DNA of 64,000 nucleotides, from contig NC_050469.1 in assembly GCF_013373865.1 (NCBI RefSeq), positions 11,752,740 to 11,816,739 of the forward strand, given 5' to 3'. Shown here piece by piece: positions 52,701 through 64,000 of this stretch (within the stretch, counting starts at the first letter, position 1; each line of letters starts with the position of its first letter). This stretch comes from Monomorium pharaonis. Lineage: Eukaryota > Arthropoda > Insecta > Hymenoptera > Formicidae. The notes under the pieces are model-generated. The model worked only from the letters and a program-made list of their open reading frames with translations. It was not told where the DNA came from and ran no database searches. A program made the position numbers and the translations under genes.

Positions 52701-54361
52701 GTTTAAATTGCAAATTTTCCCTAACTTTCGCTTTATATATCTCGCGTCTTTGTTGCCATTGTCAGTAGAAAGAATAATCAAACTGTTATGTAATTTACAT
52801 AACAGTTAATAAGTTATGTAATTTAAATAACAGTTAATACTAATTATTTGAACATAACAATGCAGTTACATAACTTATGTATGAATCTTATTTAGTGATA
52901 TTATGGTAAATAATACATTATATATCATATGTGGTGTTTATTAAAAATATTTTGTTTTCTGGCTTTATTCTTTTTATTATTATCTAACTTATCTTTTCTA
53001 CATATTGTATTTACAGCCAAAAATAATCATGCGTCTACGCCTGCGGGCTTGTGGGTATTGTCCGCTTTTCTGTTCTTTGTAATCGTCGAAAAACTTATCG
53101 CCGCCGTAAACATGGAAGCCCCGATTATTGCAGACCAGCAAACTGATGAAACATCGATCAAGGATGTAAATAAAGAAAAAGAGATAGATAACAATAATTG
53201 CATCATGATGAATACAGAGAAGAACAATTTCCTAAAAAAAGAGGTAATGTAATTAAAAATGTATAATGTGCTATAACAATTATTTAAAACTAATACAATT
53301 GCCTAATGCTCAGACCTGTTTTGTGCAATAGGTACAATTCCCGGAGAAACAATCCAATAAGATCGAGTTTGCGCAAATTTCAAACAGTATCAAAGATCCA
53401 CGAAAGAATGGTTTTAAAAATGTTGACATTATGAAATCGACATTAGCAAGCGAATGTCCTAATGACGAGTGTCCGTTGGTTGACGAGGCGAAGAGCTACT
53501 TAGAGAAACTTACGAAGGCTAATGGCTTCACATCGACGATTTCACGTGTTGACTCTCCATGCGTACGCTCATCGAGCAATATTATTAATCGTTTGACCGC
53601 ATGGACAAAGAAATCTACTTCCGACTTGTTACGCAAATTTTTTGATCCCAAAGCTTTTCCCGGATACCTGAATCTTTTGATGAACTTCCTCGATAATTTT
53701 ACTCATGGCTTATCCGTGGGTGGATCGTTCCTAATTTCCTTCCGTGTTGGTGCTCTCAGCACATTTACTATTTTGGTGCATGAAATACCTCATGAGGTTG
53801 GTGACTTCGCTATTCTGTTACGAAGCGGATTTAACAGATGGGATGCTGCGCGGGCGCAGTTAATCACAGCTAGCGGTGGAATCGTTGGTGCTTTAGCTGC
53901 CGTCTCTTTTTCTAGCAATTTAGGTAAATAATTTTTAAAAAATTTTAAGCATAAAGATTCAAGTATAAAAGTGTAAAAATAATGCGAGCTAATTTAATCT
54001 AATAATATTTATAATTAAATCTCTTACTAACTTAATTATAAAAATTTTATAGATGTGACATATTACAATATTTATTTTGTACAGAATAATTTTTGTTCTC
54101 TAACATAAATAAACTTACTAATAGTATCCATTATATGAAATTTATTTTTTATTGAATAGAATGTATGAATTTGTAATTTTATTTTTTTCAGAGGAAAGAA
54201 CTAATTGGATATTGCCATTAACAGCAGGAGGATTCATACATATTGGTCTAGTAACCATCCTACCGGATCTGTTAAAAGAAACGAACACAAAAGAATCTTT
54301 GAAACAACTTGCCGCTTTACTTTTGGGAGTCATTATCATGGCTGCGTTGATCTTTATTTAG
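39922..54361 (+). CDS. SLC39A13: ZIP13-like zinc transporter (SLC39A13; LIV-1 subfamily)
   Basis: Five coding exons, 39922-40174, 51827-51937, 53017-53243, 53332-53923 and 54192-54361, join in frame to 450 aa. The start ATG has a strong context (AACATGGCC). TM1 is WIFSLLGSTVVGLTGIFPLW. TM2 in exon 2 is LLSFAVGALLGDVFLHLLPEA, and TM3 is GLWVLSAFLFFVIVEKLI. A long, variable Lys/Asp/Asn-rich cytosolic loop follows, larger than in human ZIP13. The metal-binding helices carry DNFTHG (residues 318-323) and HEIPHEVGD (H347, E348, H351, E352), the signature of ZIP7/ZIP13. The C-terminus has WILPLTAGGFIHIGLVTILPDLL and a final helix. ZIP13-type proteins move zinc (in Drosophila Zip99C, reportedly iron) across Golgi/ER membranes; the substrate here is not determined. 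Intron 1 is 11.65 kb and contains the purine minisatellite and two foldback elements. Confidence 0.95.
40951..40985. repeat. (CA)n microsatellite
   Basis: About 17 AC/CA units in the first intron of the ZIP13-like gene. Confidence 0.95.
41688..41802. mobile_element. MITE-like element with CTAGTCTACAAT inverted ends
   Basis: Perfect 12-bp terminal inverted repeats, CTAGTCTACAAT and ATTGTAGACTAG, bound a 115-bp A+T-rich element. Weaker complementarity extends about 25 bases further in. No coding capacity. It lies within intron 1 of the ZIP13-like gene. It resembles a small non-autonomous DNA transposon, family unknown. Confidence 0.7.
43473..43855. mobile_element. Foldback element, about 380 bp, with arms of about 110 bp
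   Basis: The left arm (about 43473-43585) contains TCTACAATCATT, CAAGAACATAAAATCTT and TTTGATAACCTT. It matches the reverse complement of the right arm (about 43745-43855) at roughly four of five positions with small indels. The centre of about 160 bp is unpaired and A+T-rich. No ORF of transposase type was found. Divergence between the arms suggests an old insertion. Confidence 0.65.
49679..49726. repeat. (CT)n microsatellite, about 24 units
   Basis: A perfect CT run followed by T9 in intron 1 of the ZIP13-like gene. Confidence 0.96.
51291..51735. repeat. Purine-rich minisatellite of 10/20-bp units
   Basis: About 445 bp of tandem GAGAGACCGG and GAGAGACGGG decamers, alternating as a 20-bp higher-order unit, with variants such as GAGAGATCGG, GTAGAGACCG and GAGAGATGGG. 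The plus strand is nearly all purine apart from single or double C. The array ends about 90 bases before ZIP13 exon 2 (51827), so it lies in the transcribed intron. An open frame of Ser/Pro/Leu repeats runs across it on the minus strand, a product of the repeat unit and not evidence of a gene. Confidence 0.95.
52781..52807. repeat. Perfect 27-bp palindrome
   Basis: AACTGTTATGTAA, a central T, then TTACATAACAGTT. Partial copies of the same words (GTTATGTAATTT, AACAGTTAAT, GTTACATAAC) follow to about 52885. It lies in intron 2 of the ZIP13-like gene. Confidence 0.9.
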
Positions 54362-57300
54362 ATCAAATATTCATTAAACAATTAGTTACATTAAAAAATT
54401 GTATTATGTTAATGTAAATTGCAGTTATAACTCTTGATATGTATTTATACAATATTCTGAAGTTGCCATAAAATTGTAATATTTTTCTTTCTATATTATT
54501 TATTGAAAGAACATGTGTTGTATTTTGCTTCGTTATTATTTTGAGTGTATGACAATTATTTTTATTTAGTTATTAAAAACTGTTTCTTCTTTTTCAATAA
54601 TCCAATTTCCATCTAGAGATTAAACAACAAAAACTAAATAGTTCTAAAATATTTTTTGCATTGTTTTAAGATAATTATGAGCACTATTAAATTGCTTGTT
54701 AATTTAATTTATGGTATTATACAAGCTCCTATTTTAGACTGATATTTTGATTAGGGACTGTGTTTCAAGACCGAAACAATCGGCGCAAAAATATTGACAT
54801 CAAGAGCCTTGATCGAATAAGGCTCTTTCCGGTTATTTGTGATAAAATATTTTGTATTAAAAATATTTTTCAATACTCGTATATTACTCTGTAAGATTAT
54901 TGCATTCTTTCAGTGAATAACATAGAGAAAAAAAGAAGTGAATGAGAGAGAGAAAAAGAGAGAACGAGAAGAGCAAGTGAGCGAAAAGAAAAGAGAATTT
55001 GTATATTACTTTATGACAATTAAGTTATTTATTATCTTGTTACGTTTCAGTGACAAAATAATTCGAAAGATATTGTAAATTGCACATAATTTATACATAA
55101 ACGCGCTCAAATATTTATTATAATTAAAAGACAATATTTTTTCAATATACAATTAATTCTTCAATAAAAGACAATCTAATATTAAAAATCTGATTTAAAA
55201 TATTGACAATTTTTAATAATGATATCGATTAAGGTATTTAATATTTACGCATATTGAATTGTTTTCCATATTTTTATGCCATAAATAATTGCATCAAAAT
55301 ATAAGCATGTGCATTTCATAAATTTAATATCTATTAATGTAAACTGTTTTCAGATTATCTAAATGTTTTTTTGATTTAGAAAAAAATTAGAATGTTTCAA
55401 TTTTTTAATTAAAAAATTAAGTAATGTAAAAAGCTATACACATATTTTGTAAAATCAATATTAAATCAATATCATGTTTAATTTTTAACTAGTATATTGT
55501 CTTATTATCAGAAATGATCAGTCACACTGTGACATGCTGAGTAATATTATTATACGATAAAATTCATATATTCATGTGTATATATAGGTGAATATATGTA
55601 TATATGAATTATATGCGACAGCTGATTCATAAGATAATAGTTATCTTGTCATTAATAAGGTGATAACATTGTACATGAGGTTACACAGATAATCGTAAGA
55701 GGTAAATAAATTTTTTCAACTTGTTATAACTTAATTGTAATAATATACAAATTCTCTCGTTTTTTCCTACTCTTAAATTTGATAAATTTCAAGAGTCTAA
55801 ATATAGCAAACTTTTTAACATATTTAATAAAACTTGTAAAATCGCATAGAAACATAGATTACATTTTGACCACGCAAGATCTAATGAGCAAACCGAATAA
55901 AATTAAATTACATTCCTTGTACCTACGCCTTTACTAATTGGTATTAAATATTCACAATGTATTCTGACATTTTGATGCAAACATTCATGACAGAAAATGT
56001 CGAGAAAAATGCAAAATATGCTTAATTTATTTGCATCTTTATTGATATTGGAGAAAAAATGTATGGTGATAATATATTTTCATTAAAATATATCAAAAAA
56101 GACATAATAATGTACTGCGTCAAGTATATCATTATAAGATACTACCGCGTATCTTTTTCCAGAAATCGAGCTTCGTATTTCGTTAGATATTTAGATATAT
56201 AACTGATAAAATTTAGGTAAATATACCTATGGAATATAAACCTTATTAAATTTCCAATTTGTAAAGACGAGTGGAATTTTCGGAAGGAATTTAGCCGTTT
56301 TTTTTTTTACGTAGCCTCGTGTATCATGCGCAATGTTTATACTTTACGAGTTGCATAAGATAACGCAATCCTTGTACTTAACAGGTGAAAACAAGGTATC
56401 ATTTCATTCAGAATGCATGATACAAGAGTGCTCTTTCCTGCACCTGTAAATAGATATCCTATTTGAAGGCAAACTGGTTATAAAATTAACATCTTTTACA
56501 AAAATATTTTCTATGTATTATACGGTTATATAAATAAAATTGTTCATATATCTATGTAATAGCTAATTCGCTATGATTTGTAAATAAAATATACTATTCT
56601 GCGATTGTTCATATTTTACTTCTTTTATATATGCTACGAAGGAATTTGCAGACAATAAGATGCAGTATATAATCAGTACAAAATAATTTATTAAACAATT
56701 ACTTCTAAAACTGAAAAAACAAGTTTTTCATACATTCATACTATGTGACAGCCAGAAAACTAAAATCATACATATTATGTACACATATTTCAGTCGCTTT
56801 ACTTTTCAATATATTTCTTTGTCCTTCACACACAATTGTGTGGTGTATTCATGGAACATTAATTGAGCTTGCATGATCAAATATCAAAAATGTTTCCGTC
56901 TCTTGAGTTTAAAACGATTGAACGCTTAATTATTTGATAGGCCGATAGAATAAAATTTTTATAATGAAAAAAAATCGCTAAAAAAATGAAATTACTACGC
57001 CATTCAAATGACGAATTATAATTTAATTGACCTCTAATGACTAGTATTTTATACTTCAGATACAAGAGACGAGAACCTATGAATTTTACTGATCCAATGT
57101 AAGTATGAACTATTTACAGTATGGATATAATAAATACGTTTGGAATAACAAAATATTCTTTTTATGCTTAGATTTTTTTGATCTGTAATTGTAGCTAACC
57201 ATTCACTCGCAAATAGTATTCTCTTTTTCAAAACTTGTGATAATTATAATTTTCCTTTTTTACAAAACTTTTTACACTAAAACAAATGCATATTTAAGCC

Positions 57301-57426
57301 CTATGATATACAATATTGCACACCATATCATGTATCTATTAACATAAGGCTGGAATTTTAGTTCACGAGTCTTCGATATACTTTCGTATATTTTTTTCAA
57401 TTGCCTTAAATATTAACTCCAAATAT
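54362..57426. other. A+T-rich intergenic region between convergent 3' ends
   Basis: Contains the 3' UTRs of the ZIP13-like (+) and SIL1-like (-) genes, with a possible ATTAAA signal for ZIP13 at 54373-54378. A purine-rich stretch lies at about 54925-55000, and an imperfect inverted repeat of TTCATATATTC/GAATATATG type at about 55560-55610. No gene recognised. Confidence 0.5.
56687..56692 (-). terminator. Candidate poly(A) signal of the SIL1-like gene
   Basis: TTTATT on the plus strand is AATAAA on the coding strand, about 735 bases beyond the stop codon. Other A+T-rich hexamers exist nearer the gene, so this is tentative. Confidence 0.3.
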
Positions 57427-59859
57427 TCATAATTCATCATGAGGTGCTTCAAAAATAGAAACTTTTAATCTCTCAATCAGTAATATTAAACTCTTCAAAA
57501 CATCAGTTTCATCGACAGTAAGTTTAATATTAGGATTTTGATAAAAGTGTAAGAGATTATCTATAACGGGTAAAAGCAGACGCTTAATGTTTTTAAATTC
57601 AGTTTTACAAATAGGCGAAACCGTGATCATGCTGTCTGAAACTACTTCGAGAAAATCATTGTTTTCTATACTGAATTGGCCAATTAGCTTTTCCTTAAAA
57701 CATTTGACCATTAAATTGCTCAAAAGTTTACAATAATCATGCCTCAATAATTTCAACTCAAAATCTGTAATAGCATACTCCTTCATTTTCTGCTGACGCT
57801 GTTCGGCATCGTAAATTTCCTCTAAGTTCCGTCTTTCAATCGTTAAATCATTAATTAGTTTCATAGCTTTCATTTGTATTTGCAATTGATCGTCGTACAG
57901 AATCTTCCCGAGTAACTGTAAACCGCCATGATCGATCCAAGCTTTCTGAGCAGCGGGAAATTGGCGTATTAAGGCACTTAGAGCGAAGAGACACCTGGAT
58001 CTCACTTCAATTTTATTATTTGTAGACAAGACGTGCATTACTTTTTGAATAAAGTCATGTTCTAATGCCTTAGCTTGCACTTTCGGATTTGATTGGGCGG
58101 CTGCTCCGAGAAGGCGTAACGCTTCCGATTTTATTTCATTGTTAGTTCCATTGAGACATGGCGATATAATTTTAGTCAGACTATAATAAGATAAGTTTGT
58201 TAAAATATAACTGTTGTCTCCAAAACAAATATTCATTTATACTCACCCATCCATGTCTGAGAATATTTTAGCGTTGTCTATTTGATGAAGGAGATACTCC
58301 AAATTGTTTAAGATATCCAATACTTCTTCAATCTCCATGCTGGTTAACGTTCCAGTAGTGATACTAGTTTTATAAGTTTGGAATTTCTGGAAAAACCTCT
58401 TTAATAATTCCGAGTCGCTCGTAACATTGACTTTAAGAGCATTAAGTTCCTCTTTCAAAGTTTCGTAAAAACGTTTAAAACGCTTTTCAGTTTTCGGCCG
58501 TGTTTCTTCATCCTAGGAAATAAAAAGAGAAAAGATGTAATAAAAATTGATTTTTATTTGTTAATTCAAAACTGCATTAAATACAAAATTTATATCTAGA
58601 TAAACAATTACTAATATAATCTACAATCAGAGGTGATGTAATACTTTAAAAATACAACGTAGGCAAAACCTTAGATGTAATTGCAATCGTCATATGCAAT
58701 AGCACTCATACATTGATAATCTGTTTTTAGTAATTATACACATAATTTTTAAATAGTAAAAAACAAGGAAAATGAATAGTTACATTCATATTTGACGCAT
58801 GTTCTGCTTCATCCTGCTTGAGTTTCTTTAGTCTCGCTTTCAGTTCATCAATTGGAAATTTTAAAGATTCCGAGACCTTCTTTATTTTCACAGGATCTGG
58901 TTCTTCGTTTTCTAGGACTGATTTGTCCGGATGCAGCGTCAATGATTTGGAATTTGATCGGTTCGCGTTCTCATCGTCTTCCTCTGTGTTTTCCATCAAT
59001 TTGGCTTCCGTCACTCCAGTTGCAAAATTATGTCTCACATGAAGTCCCTTGGGAATAGGAGTTCCTGTTAAAGTAGAGAACTTTGTTACTGTACTTATTA
59101 ACATATTTACTAATCAAATTTACTAATCAATCAAATATTTAAATCATATTAAACTGTATTTGTATAACAGATTTTATTTTGTAACATATATAACTTGGCT
59201 TTATTCGTTCATATTTTATTAAAAAAAAAAAAACACAAGTTACATTCCTACAAATGTTAATTTATTCATCTAAATTCTAAAAAGTTCTTGGAATATTTAT
59301 TATGAGCAAAATCCTAATATTCGTGTACATTCAAAAAATTTCAAAAAAATTTGATGTTTATTTAAAAAAGGAAGAGTATCGTAGTGCAATAAAGAACGAT
59401 TTCAATTTCTTGAGGTCGCTCGCTCTTAGACCACGTAATCCAGTCCGAATATATACGTCACTGGAAGCATTCGATTTGGCCACGTTTCTTTCGCTGCTCT
59501 CTACCTATTTAAAACCACTCCGAGTGATCTCCAAAAATCTCGCGTTACACGGGATCGCGCGTCGTCGTCTCCGAAGATGACGACGCGACCCTTCGTGGCT
59601 TTCGTGGCTTTCGTGTCGCGGAAGGACGGCACGCACGGCGGATTTGACTGACGTGGTGCGTCGAGCGAAAAGGACTGATCTCGGTCGGCGTATGAAGTAG
59701 TCCCACGGTCGAATGACACGCTCAGCAGCGGGGACACTCACCTTTCTTCACCGTTTGCCACTCGTGCGTCGCCACAAAGGCGCTCTCGTTTTTTTCGGTG
59801 CCGCCAAAAATTGCGAGCGGCAGATAGAGCAGCACGAGGATGCACGTGTCGGCACGCAT
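57427..59859 (-). CDS. Sil1: SIL1-like ER nucleotide exchange factor for BiP
   Basis: Four coding exons, right to left 59859-59742, 59064-58784, 58512-58247 and 58180-57427, give 472 aa in frame. The start ATG opens a signal peptide (MRADTCILVLLYLPLAIFGG). A charged linker follows (ENTEEDDENANRSNSK). The family's N-terminal region is GTPIPKGLHVRHNFATG, and FPIDELKARLKKLK leads into the armadillo repeats: MEIEEVLDILNNLEYLLHQI, then EALRLLGAAAQSNPKVQAKA, CLFALSALIRQFPAAQKAW, GGLQLLGKILYDD and MKLINDLTIER. The protein ends in HDEL, an ER-retrieval signal. SIL1 stimulates ADP release from the Hsp70 BiP in the ER lumen. The last intron is only 66 bp. Length and order match animal SIL1 (human 461 aa). 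It is divergent from the nucleoplasmin-like gene. Confidence 0.95.
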
Positions 59860-61375
59860 TCTGACACGGGACACGTCGTCGTTGTCGTCGTTGCGTTGCG
59901 TTTACGTTGCCGTCACCGAGGGAGCGAGTGCACGGCACGACCGCGATTCCTCACAGACAGCGGAGAGCGTTCGGAGAGACGTGCAAATCTCGCGGATCGT
60001 CCGTCATCAGCTGACACGAGCGCAACGTGAAATTGTCAGACGGCCGCTCGGCATGACATTTATCGCGGGACGCGGGACTCTCTCTCGTTCACGTGTTGCG
60101 TTCGCTATTTATTGCGTCTGTGTGCGCAACCAATGACGGTAGTTGCACACCGTCGCCACCAGAGTCAACTCCTGGCCAATGAGAGGAACGCGACGTTGCC
60201 GCGTCCGCCTTTCGAATCTTCCGGTGCGTTCCGAAAAACAAATAACTTTTATCGTAAAATAATTTTATTCAGTTTTTTTTTATTACAGTCGTTATTTACG
60301 AACGATTTTTGCTTATCTACATGTAAAATTAATGATAATTCTAACGACAATAGAATTAATTCACTGCAGAAAGATGCTCGGAGTGTTACAACATTAATAA
60401 TTTCGTGTATAATCAATTGTAAATTTTTTAATATACTAGATTTAAATAGTTAAACAAATTAATAAGTTTTAACTTAATTTAGTTTCAAACAAATTAATTT
60501 GTAACTCTAAGCACTTATTTTTGAAATACATATAAACTTTAACATATTAATGTTTTTCCTATAAGTAAAAGCATTATTTCTACAATATTGCTGAGACGTT
60601 CTGTGATGTATGAGTCATATTTAAATTTATTTTATTCATTTAACAATTTTAACAAGATATTATTGATCTTAATTATTATTAAAAAGCACAAGCTGCATTC
60701 CTAGCGATTATTTATTCAAAAGTTCTTTGCTTATTTTTAAAAGGCACAAAGATTCGATATATCGCTGGAAAGTCGAAAATGATAAGAAATCGGTCTGTTT
60801 TTTATAGCTGCACTGGGCTGCACTACTGAACTGGTGCAATAAAAGTTAAAATGAGAAAAAATATATATTTGTCTCATCGTAACTCATTGTACCAGTTCAG
60901 TAGTGCATCTCAGTGCAGCTATAAAGAACAGACCACGAGAGAGAAGATTAAATAATCAAGACTTTTTTTCTAATTAAGATTCTAGAGGATTTTCAAGAAT
61001 TCGGAGTACTTTTTTCGATTTGGCCGCGGCGGGCGCGTGGCAACGCCGCGCGGTCTGCGATCGACCAATCGGCGCGCGGAACGTAGCTGGGCACGCAAGG
61101 CCAGCGGTAATAGGGTACGCGAAACTCATTTTACTACGCGCTCGTGCGACGACCGGCACGTGCTGCGACCGTTCCCTCGCGCAGTAACACAGCAACCGTT
61201 GCGCGCGCGGCGTCACTCTCTCTCAAGTCTCAATCCGACACTCCATACTCCATCACCGCGCACGGCACGCACACGTCCACTTCGCCGCTGCCGCCGCCAC
61301 CGTCGTCGTCCCCTCGGGCATACACATCCACGCATTACACGCCGACGAGAATCCATTGATAGCGGACCGATCGCC
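59860..61375. promoter_or_regulatory. Shared upstream region of divergent SIL1-like and nucleoplasmin-like genes
   Basis: GC-rich at both ends (59.86-60.23 kb and 61.02-61.37 kb), with an A+T-rich centre that contains a foldback element. No TATA box was recognised. The two GC-rich ends are probably separate promoters, not one bidirectional promoter, because about 0.8 kb of A+T-rich DNA divides them. Confidence 0.45.
60792..60934. mobile_element. MITE-like foldback element, 143 bp
   Basis: Inverted arms of about 49 bp begin GGTCTGTTTTTTATAGCTGC and end with the matching GCAGCTATAAAGAACAGACC. They contain CACTACTGAACTGGT/ACCAGTTCAGTAGTG, with about four mismatches in total. Partial pairing continues inward (GTTAAAATGAG/CTCATCGTAAC). 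No coding capacity. It lies in the A+T-rich centre between SIL1 and the nucleoplasmin-like gene. Confidence 0.8.
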
Positions 61376-63393
61376 ATGGCAGAGGAGTATCTGTACGGTG
61401 AGTATCGTCGGTCACGGTACCGCGGTCGCCGTGGATCAGTTATTTCGCGGCCCACGCGGTTACTTACGTGCCGTCGGCCATTTAAGCGCGAAGGGGATGC
61501 ACTGTCCGAGACGCCGGCTGCGGGCCTTCGGCCATTGCCGACTCGGGCGCCGAGTCCCCATTGTGTCCGGCCCGGGGCCGGCCGGCATCGCCGCCGCTCT
61601 CCCCGCATTCTCTCGTCCCCGGGAGTACGACCTTGTGACTTGTGTGTCCAGGTATCACCCTTGAGGGGCCGAACGCAAATGAGGTATGGGACCCGGAGCA
61701 CAAGAACGATGACTCGGACGGCGCGGCTCAGCACATCGGCGCCGATCAGAAGCTTATTATAAAAATGGTGAGTGTGCCACGAGGTTCCGTAGCGTGACAA
61801 CGGGGACGTCGTTGATCGTCCCCGTTGTCGATAGAAAGAGACAGAGAGGAGCTGGCGCGCGATATGTCGTCTCCGCGAGCATCTTCGACGCCCTCCTGCA
61901 CCCACCACCTGGTGGAGCGTACATCTCGACCGCGGCGCGTCATCGTCATCGTCATCGTCGCGGCGATGTCCGGTTTCTCCGACGACTCCGCATGCCGCGT
62001 TCTCAATCGGAGATCCCGCGATTTTTTTCTTTGTAGCGCTCGTCGTCGCCGAGGAACGTTTTGCGCGCGAAACTTCAAGCTCGTCGACCGCGCGAGCGAT
62101 CTCGCTCTCGAATCTTCGGGACAACAGTCGGCCACGTTGTCTCGTCTCTCAGGAACGCGATCGCGTCGTCTACACGTACAGACTGTTCCAAGGCCTCCGA
62201 TTCGACCGAGAGGTCTTCTATCAAATCTCATTTATAACGCCGCGATTGATTCATCTTCTCGTTAGAAGCTGTGTTCCGAAATTCCATACTGTCGTTTTTC
62301 AGTACTAGCATCGTATATCGGAAACGCAGCCATAATTGCGAGCTCGTCTCTCTGACGAACACTGGGAAAGTTTGATGCTTGGCGCCATTTTTTCACAACG
62401 GCTTCGCCCTTCCCCCCACTTTACCTTAGATAGGATCATTCTATTATGTCGCGGGATATAAAGATTATAACGGAAATTTCGTTGCTGAGTCGATTTGAAT
62501 GAGCGAGCATCGGAACAATTTATCTCGTGGAACGTAGCTTGAATTTTGATAGAATTCCGTAGTACGCGTACCGGTTTCCCCAATTACAGTGTACAACCAA
62601 GAAGTAAATAATGAACATTAATATGCTTGTCGCGAGTAATGTTGTAAAAATCTACGTAGTTCATCTACTCCATCACTTTTTAGCTAAATTTGCAAGAAAA
62701 AAATGTTATTACGATATACATGATACACGACACTCTTATACTTTGCAATTCTTGTTATAATTGATAATAAACTATAAATTCACAAAAATATTGTAAATCC
62801 ATCTTTTTGGGGGTTTATTCTTTTATATACACAAATGTAATTGTGTATAATTATTTCTTTTTCAGGGACAATATTTTCCTAACCTAAAAGATAAAAATTA
62901 ATCGGATAATTTTCAAGAATAAATTTATTTGAAATAAAAAAATATACTTAATAAAAAATAGAAAAAATTAAAAGAAATTTAAATCTATAATTTTTCTGAT
63001 CTTTTGTTTTTCATAAAAATTAATTACTACTTTACAACATTTAAATTTAGGACAATTTTTGAATGTCGATAAAAATTATTTAAAAAAATTTTTTTAAATT
63101 GTAATTATAGTTATAATTGCACATATTAAATATAATTATATATATAATTTTTTGCATGATTTTATTATATATTTTTTAGGCTCTTCTGGGGCCAGAAGCT
63201 AAACCTGGAGAGCTCAATGTTCTGCAAGTTGAAGCGATGGGATTAAAGGGACCCATCAAAACGCCAATTGCCTTGCTGGAGATGGGAAAAACAGCACAGA
63301 TTATTCTTGATCTTAGTTTCCCAGATCCTCCAGTCACATTCACATTGGTTAAGGGCAGCGGACCTGTTCACATAGTAGGACACAATCTGCTTG
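61376..63393 (+). CDS. Nlp: Nucleoplasmin-like histone chaperone (5' part; continues off the window)
   Basis: Three coding exons are present: 61376-61397, 61652-61767 and 63180-63393. They encode the first 117 residues plus one base. The donor at 63394 shows that more exons lie beyond the right edge. The protein begins MAEEYLYG and continues ITLEGPNANEVWDPEHKNDD, then LLGPEAKPGELNVLQVEAMG, KGPIKTPIALLEMGKTAQII and PVTFTLVKGSGPVHIVGHNL. This is the beta-barrel core of the nucleoplasmin family, closest in style to the insect Nlp/NPM-like proteins. These form pentamers or decamers that store or deposit histones and remodel sperm chromatin. The acidic C-terminal tract expected after the core is not in view. 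A short loop (SDGAAQHIGADQ) ends exon 2. The region right of 63393 is intron sequence. Confidence 0.93.
61768..63179 (+). other. Intron 2 of the nucleoplasmin-like gene
   Basis: The first about 800 bases remain CpG-rich, then the sequence turns A+T-rich to the ATATTTTTTAG acceptor. The CpG-rich part yields long open frames on both strands that lack any domain. It probably holds promoter-proximal regulatory sequence. Confidence 0.7.
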
Positions 63394-64000
63394 GTATGTA
63401 TTTCTACATAATAAATTTATCTAGAGTTGAGTAAATTTATAATTAATATCTAAAAGATCATATTTGATTTGTTTACTCTGTTATCCTTGGAATAAGTTTA
63501 TGTTTTGAAAACTTCTTATTACATATAGCAAAATATTTTTCTACTATAAATTCTTTATATCTGGAGTTTTAAACCTGAATTTGCTTTATAAGCAAACTTT
63601 AGTGTCAAGTTAATCTAGTATCCATCAATGTTTTCATGTTTCATATTTTATTAAATGTTGTATGTTGTACTTGTACACTACAATTAAATACAAAATATTA
63701 TATACCTCCAAATATACATATTTTCTAACAAATGTTAAAAATATCTATTACTAATCTAGTATTTCTAATCGTTCTAAAATTGTCAATGGAAAATTTTTTT
63801 ATTGTCAATATCTATATTTATAAAAATATATTAAATAAAGGCGATAAAATTGAAATTGGTGGACGCCTTAAAAAAAGAGAATTTTTTTTTAATATTGAGA
63901 AAGTTTATAAAAATATAAAAATATTAAATTATTTTATTATTTTATATGTATTGTTTACATACTATAAATGTTTTATATATTTTTATTTCTTAGTTTTGAA
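63394..64000 (+). other. A+T-rich intron sequence of the nucleoplasmin-like gene
   Basis: Starts with the donor GTATGT. No acceptor followed by an in-frame continuation was recognised before the window ends. Confidence 0.6.

Noticed and set aside
61213..62124. Minus-strand 303-codon frame opposite the nucleoplasmin-like gene
   Set aside because: Arg-rich shadow frame over a CpG-rich promoter and exons 1-2 of a well-supported plus-strand gene.
1..64000. CRISPR arrays, operons or bacterial mobile elements
   Set aside because: The window is insect nuclear DNA. The tandem arrays present are microsatellites or a minisatellite without spacer structure.

Overview
This is nuclear DNA of an insect, most likely a hymenopteran and possibly an ant. 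The protein-coding genes have introns bounded by GT/AG, lie far apart, and include a full animal cell-biology set. Intergenic DNA is very A+T-rich and is interrupted by sharply CpG/GC-rich blocks around gene starts. Microsatellites and short foldback elements (MITE-like) are common. The order Hymenoptera is inferred from this composition and from protein resemblance; no search was run.

Layout, left to right. 1-2.5 kb: GC-rich DNA with long GA and GGT runs and no convincing gene. 2.6-4.3 kb (+): a three-exon BCCIP homologue. 4.9-8.8 kb (-): a nine-exon shootin-1 homologue, convergent with BCCIP. 9-17.4 kb: intergenic, with two orphan CpG-rich blocks and two foldback elements. 18.15-19.9 kb (+): a single-exon hexosaminidase D-like glycosidase. 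21.8-24.2 kb (-): a four-exon Rab28-like small GTPase. 24.9-28.2 kb (-): a seven-coding-exon F-box/LRR protein, with a probable alternative first coding exon at 33.4-33.5 kb. 28.2-39 kb: A+T-rich DNA. 39.08-54.4 kb (+): a ZIP13 (SLC39A13)-like zinc transporter with a textbook TATA+Inr core promoter and an 11.65 kb first intron that contains foldback elements and a purine-rich minisatellite. 57.4-59.9 kb (-): a SIL1-like ER nucleotide exchange factor ending in HDEL. 61.4 kb to the right edge (+): the 5' part of a nucleoplasmin-like histone chaperone, divergent from SIL1.

Exon joins were checked by hand: each listed junction keeps frame and has GT donors and AG acceptors. The genes are not an operon and share no single pathway, although SIL1 and ZIP13 both relate to the secretory pathway. 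I saw no CRISPR array, no convincing tRNA or rRNA gene and no long transposon ORF.

The observations most worth a second look are these. The Rab28 homologue has Leu at residue 72, where Rab GTPases normally have the catalytic switch II Gln. The F-box gene appears to have two phase-compatible, mutually exclusive first coding exons. A near-polypurine 10/20-bp minisatellite sits about 100 bp upstream of ZIP13 exon 2. Several unrelated MITE-like foldbacks are clearly delimited.
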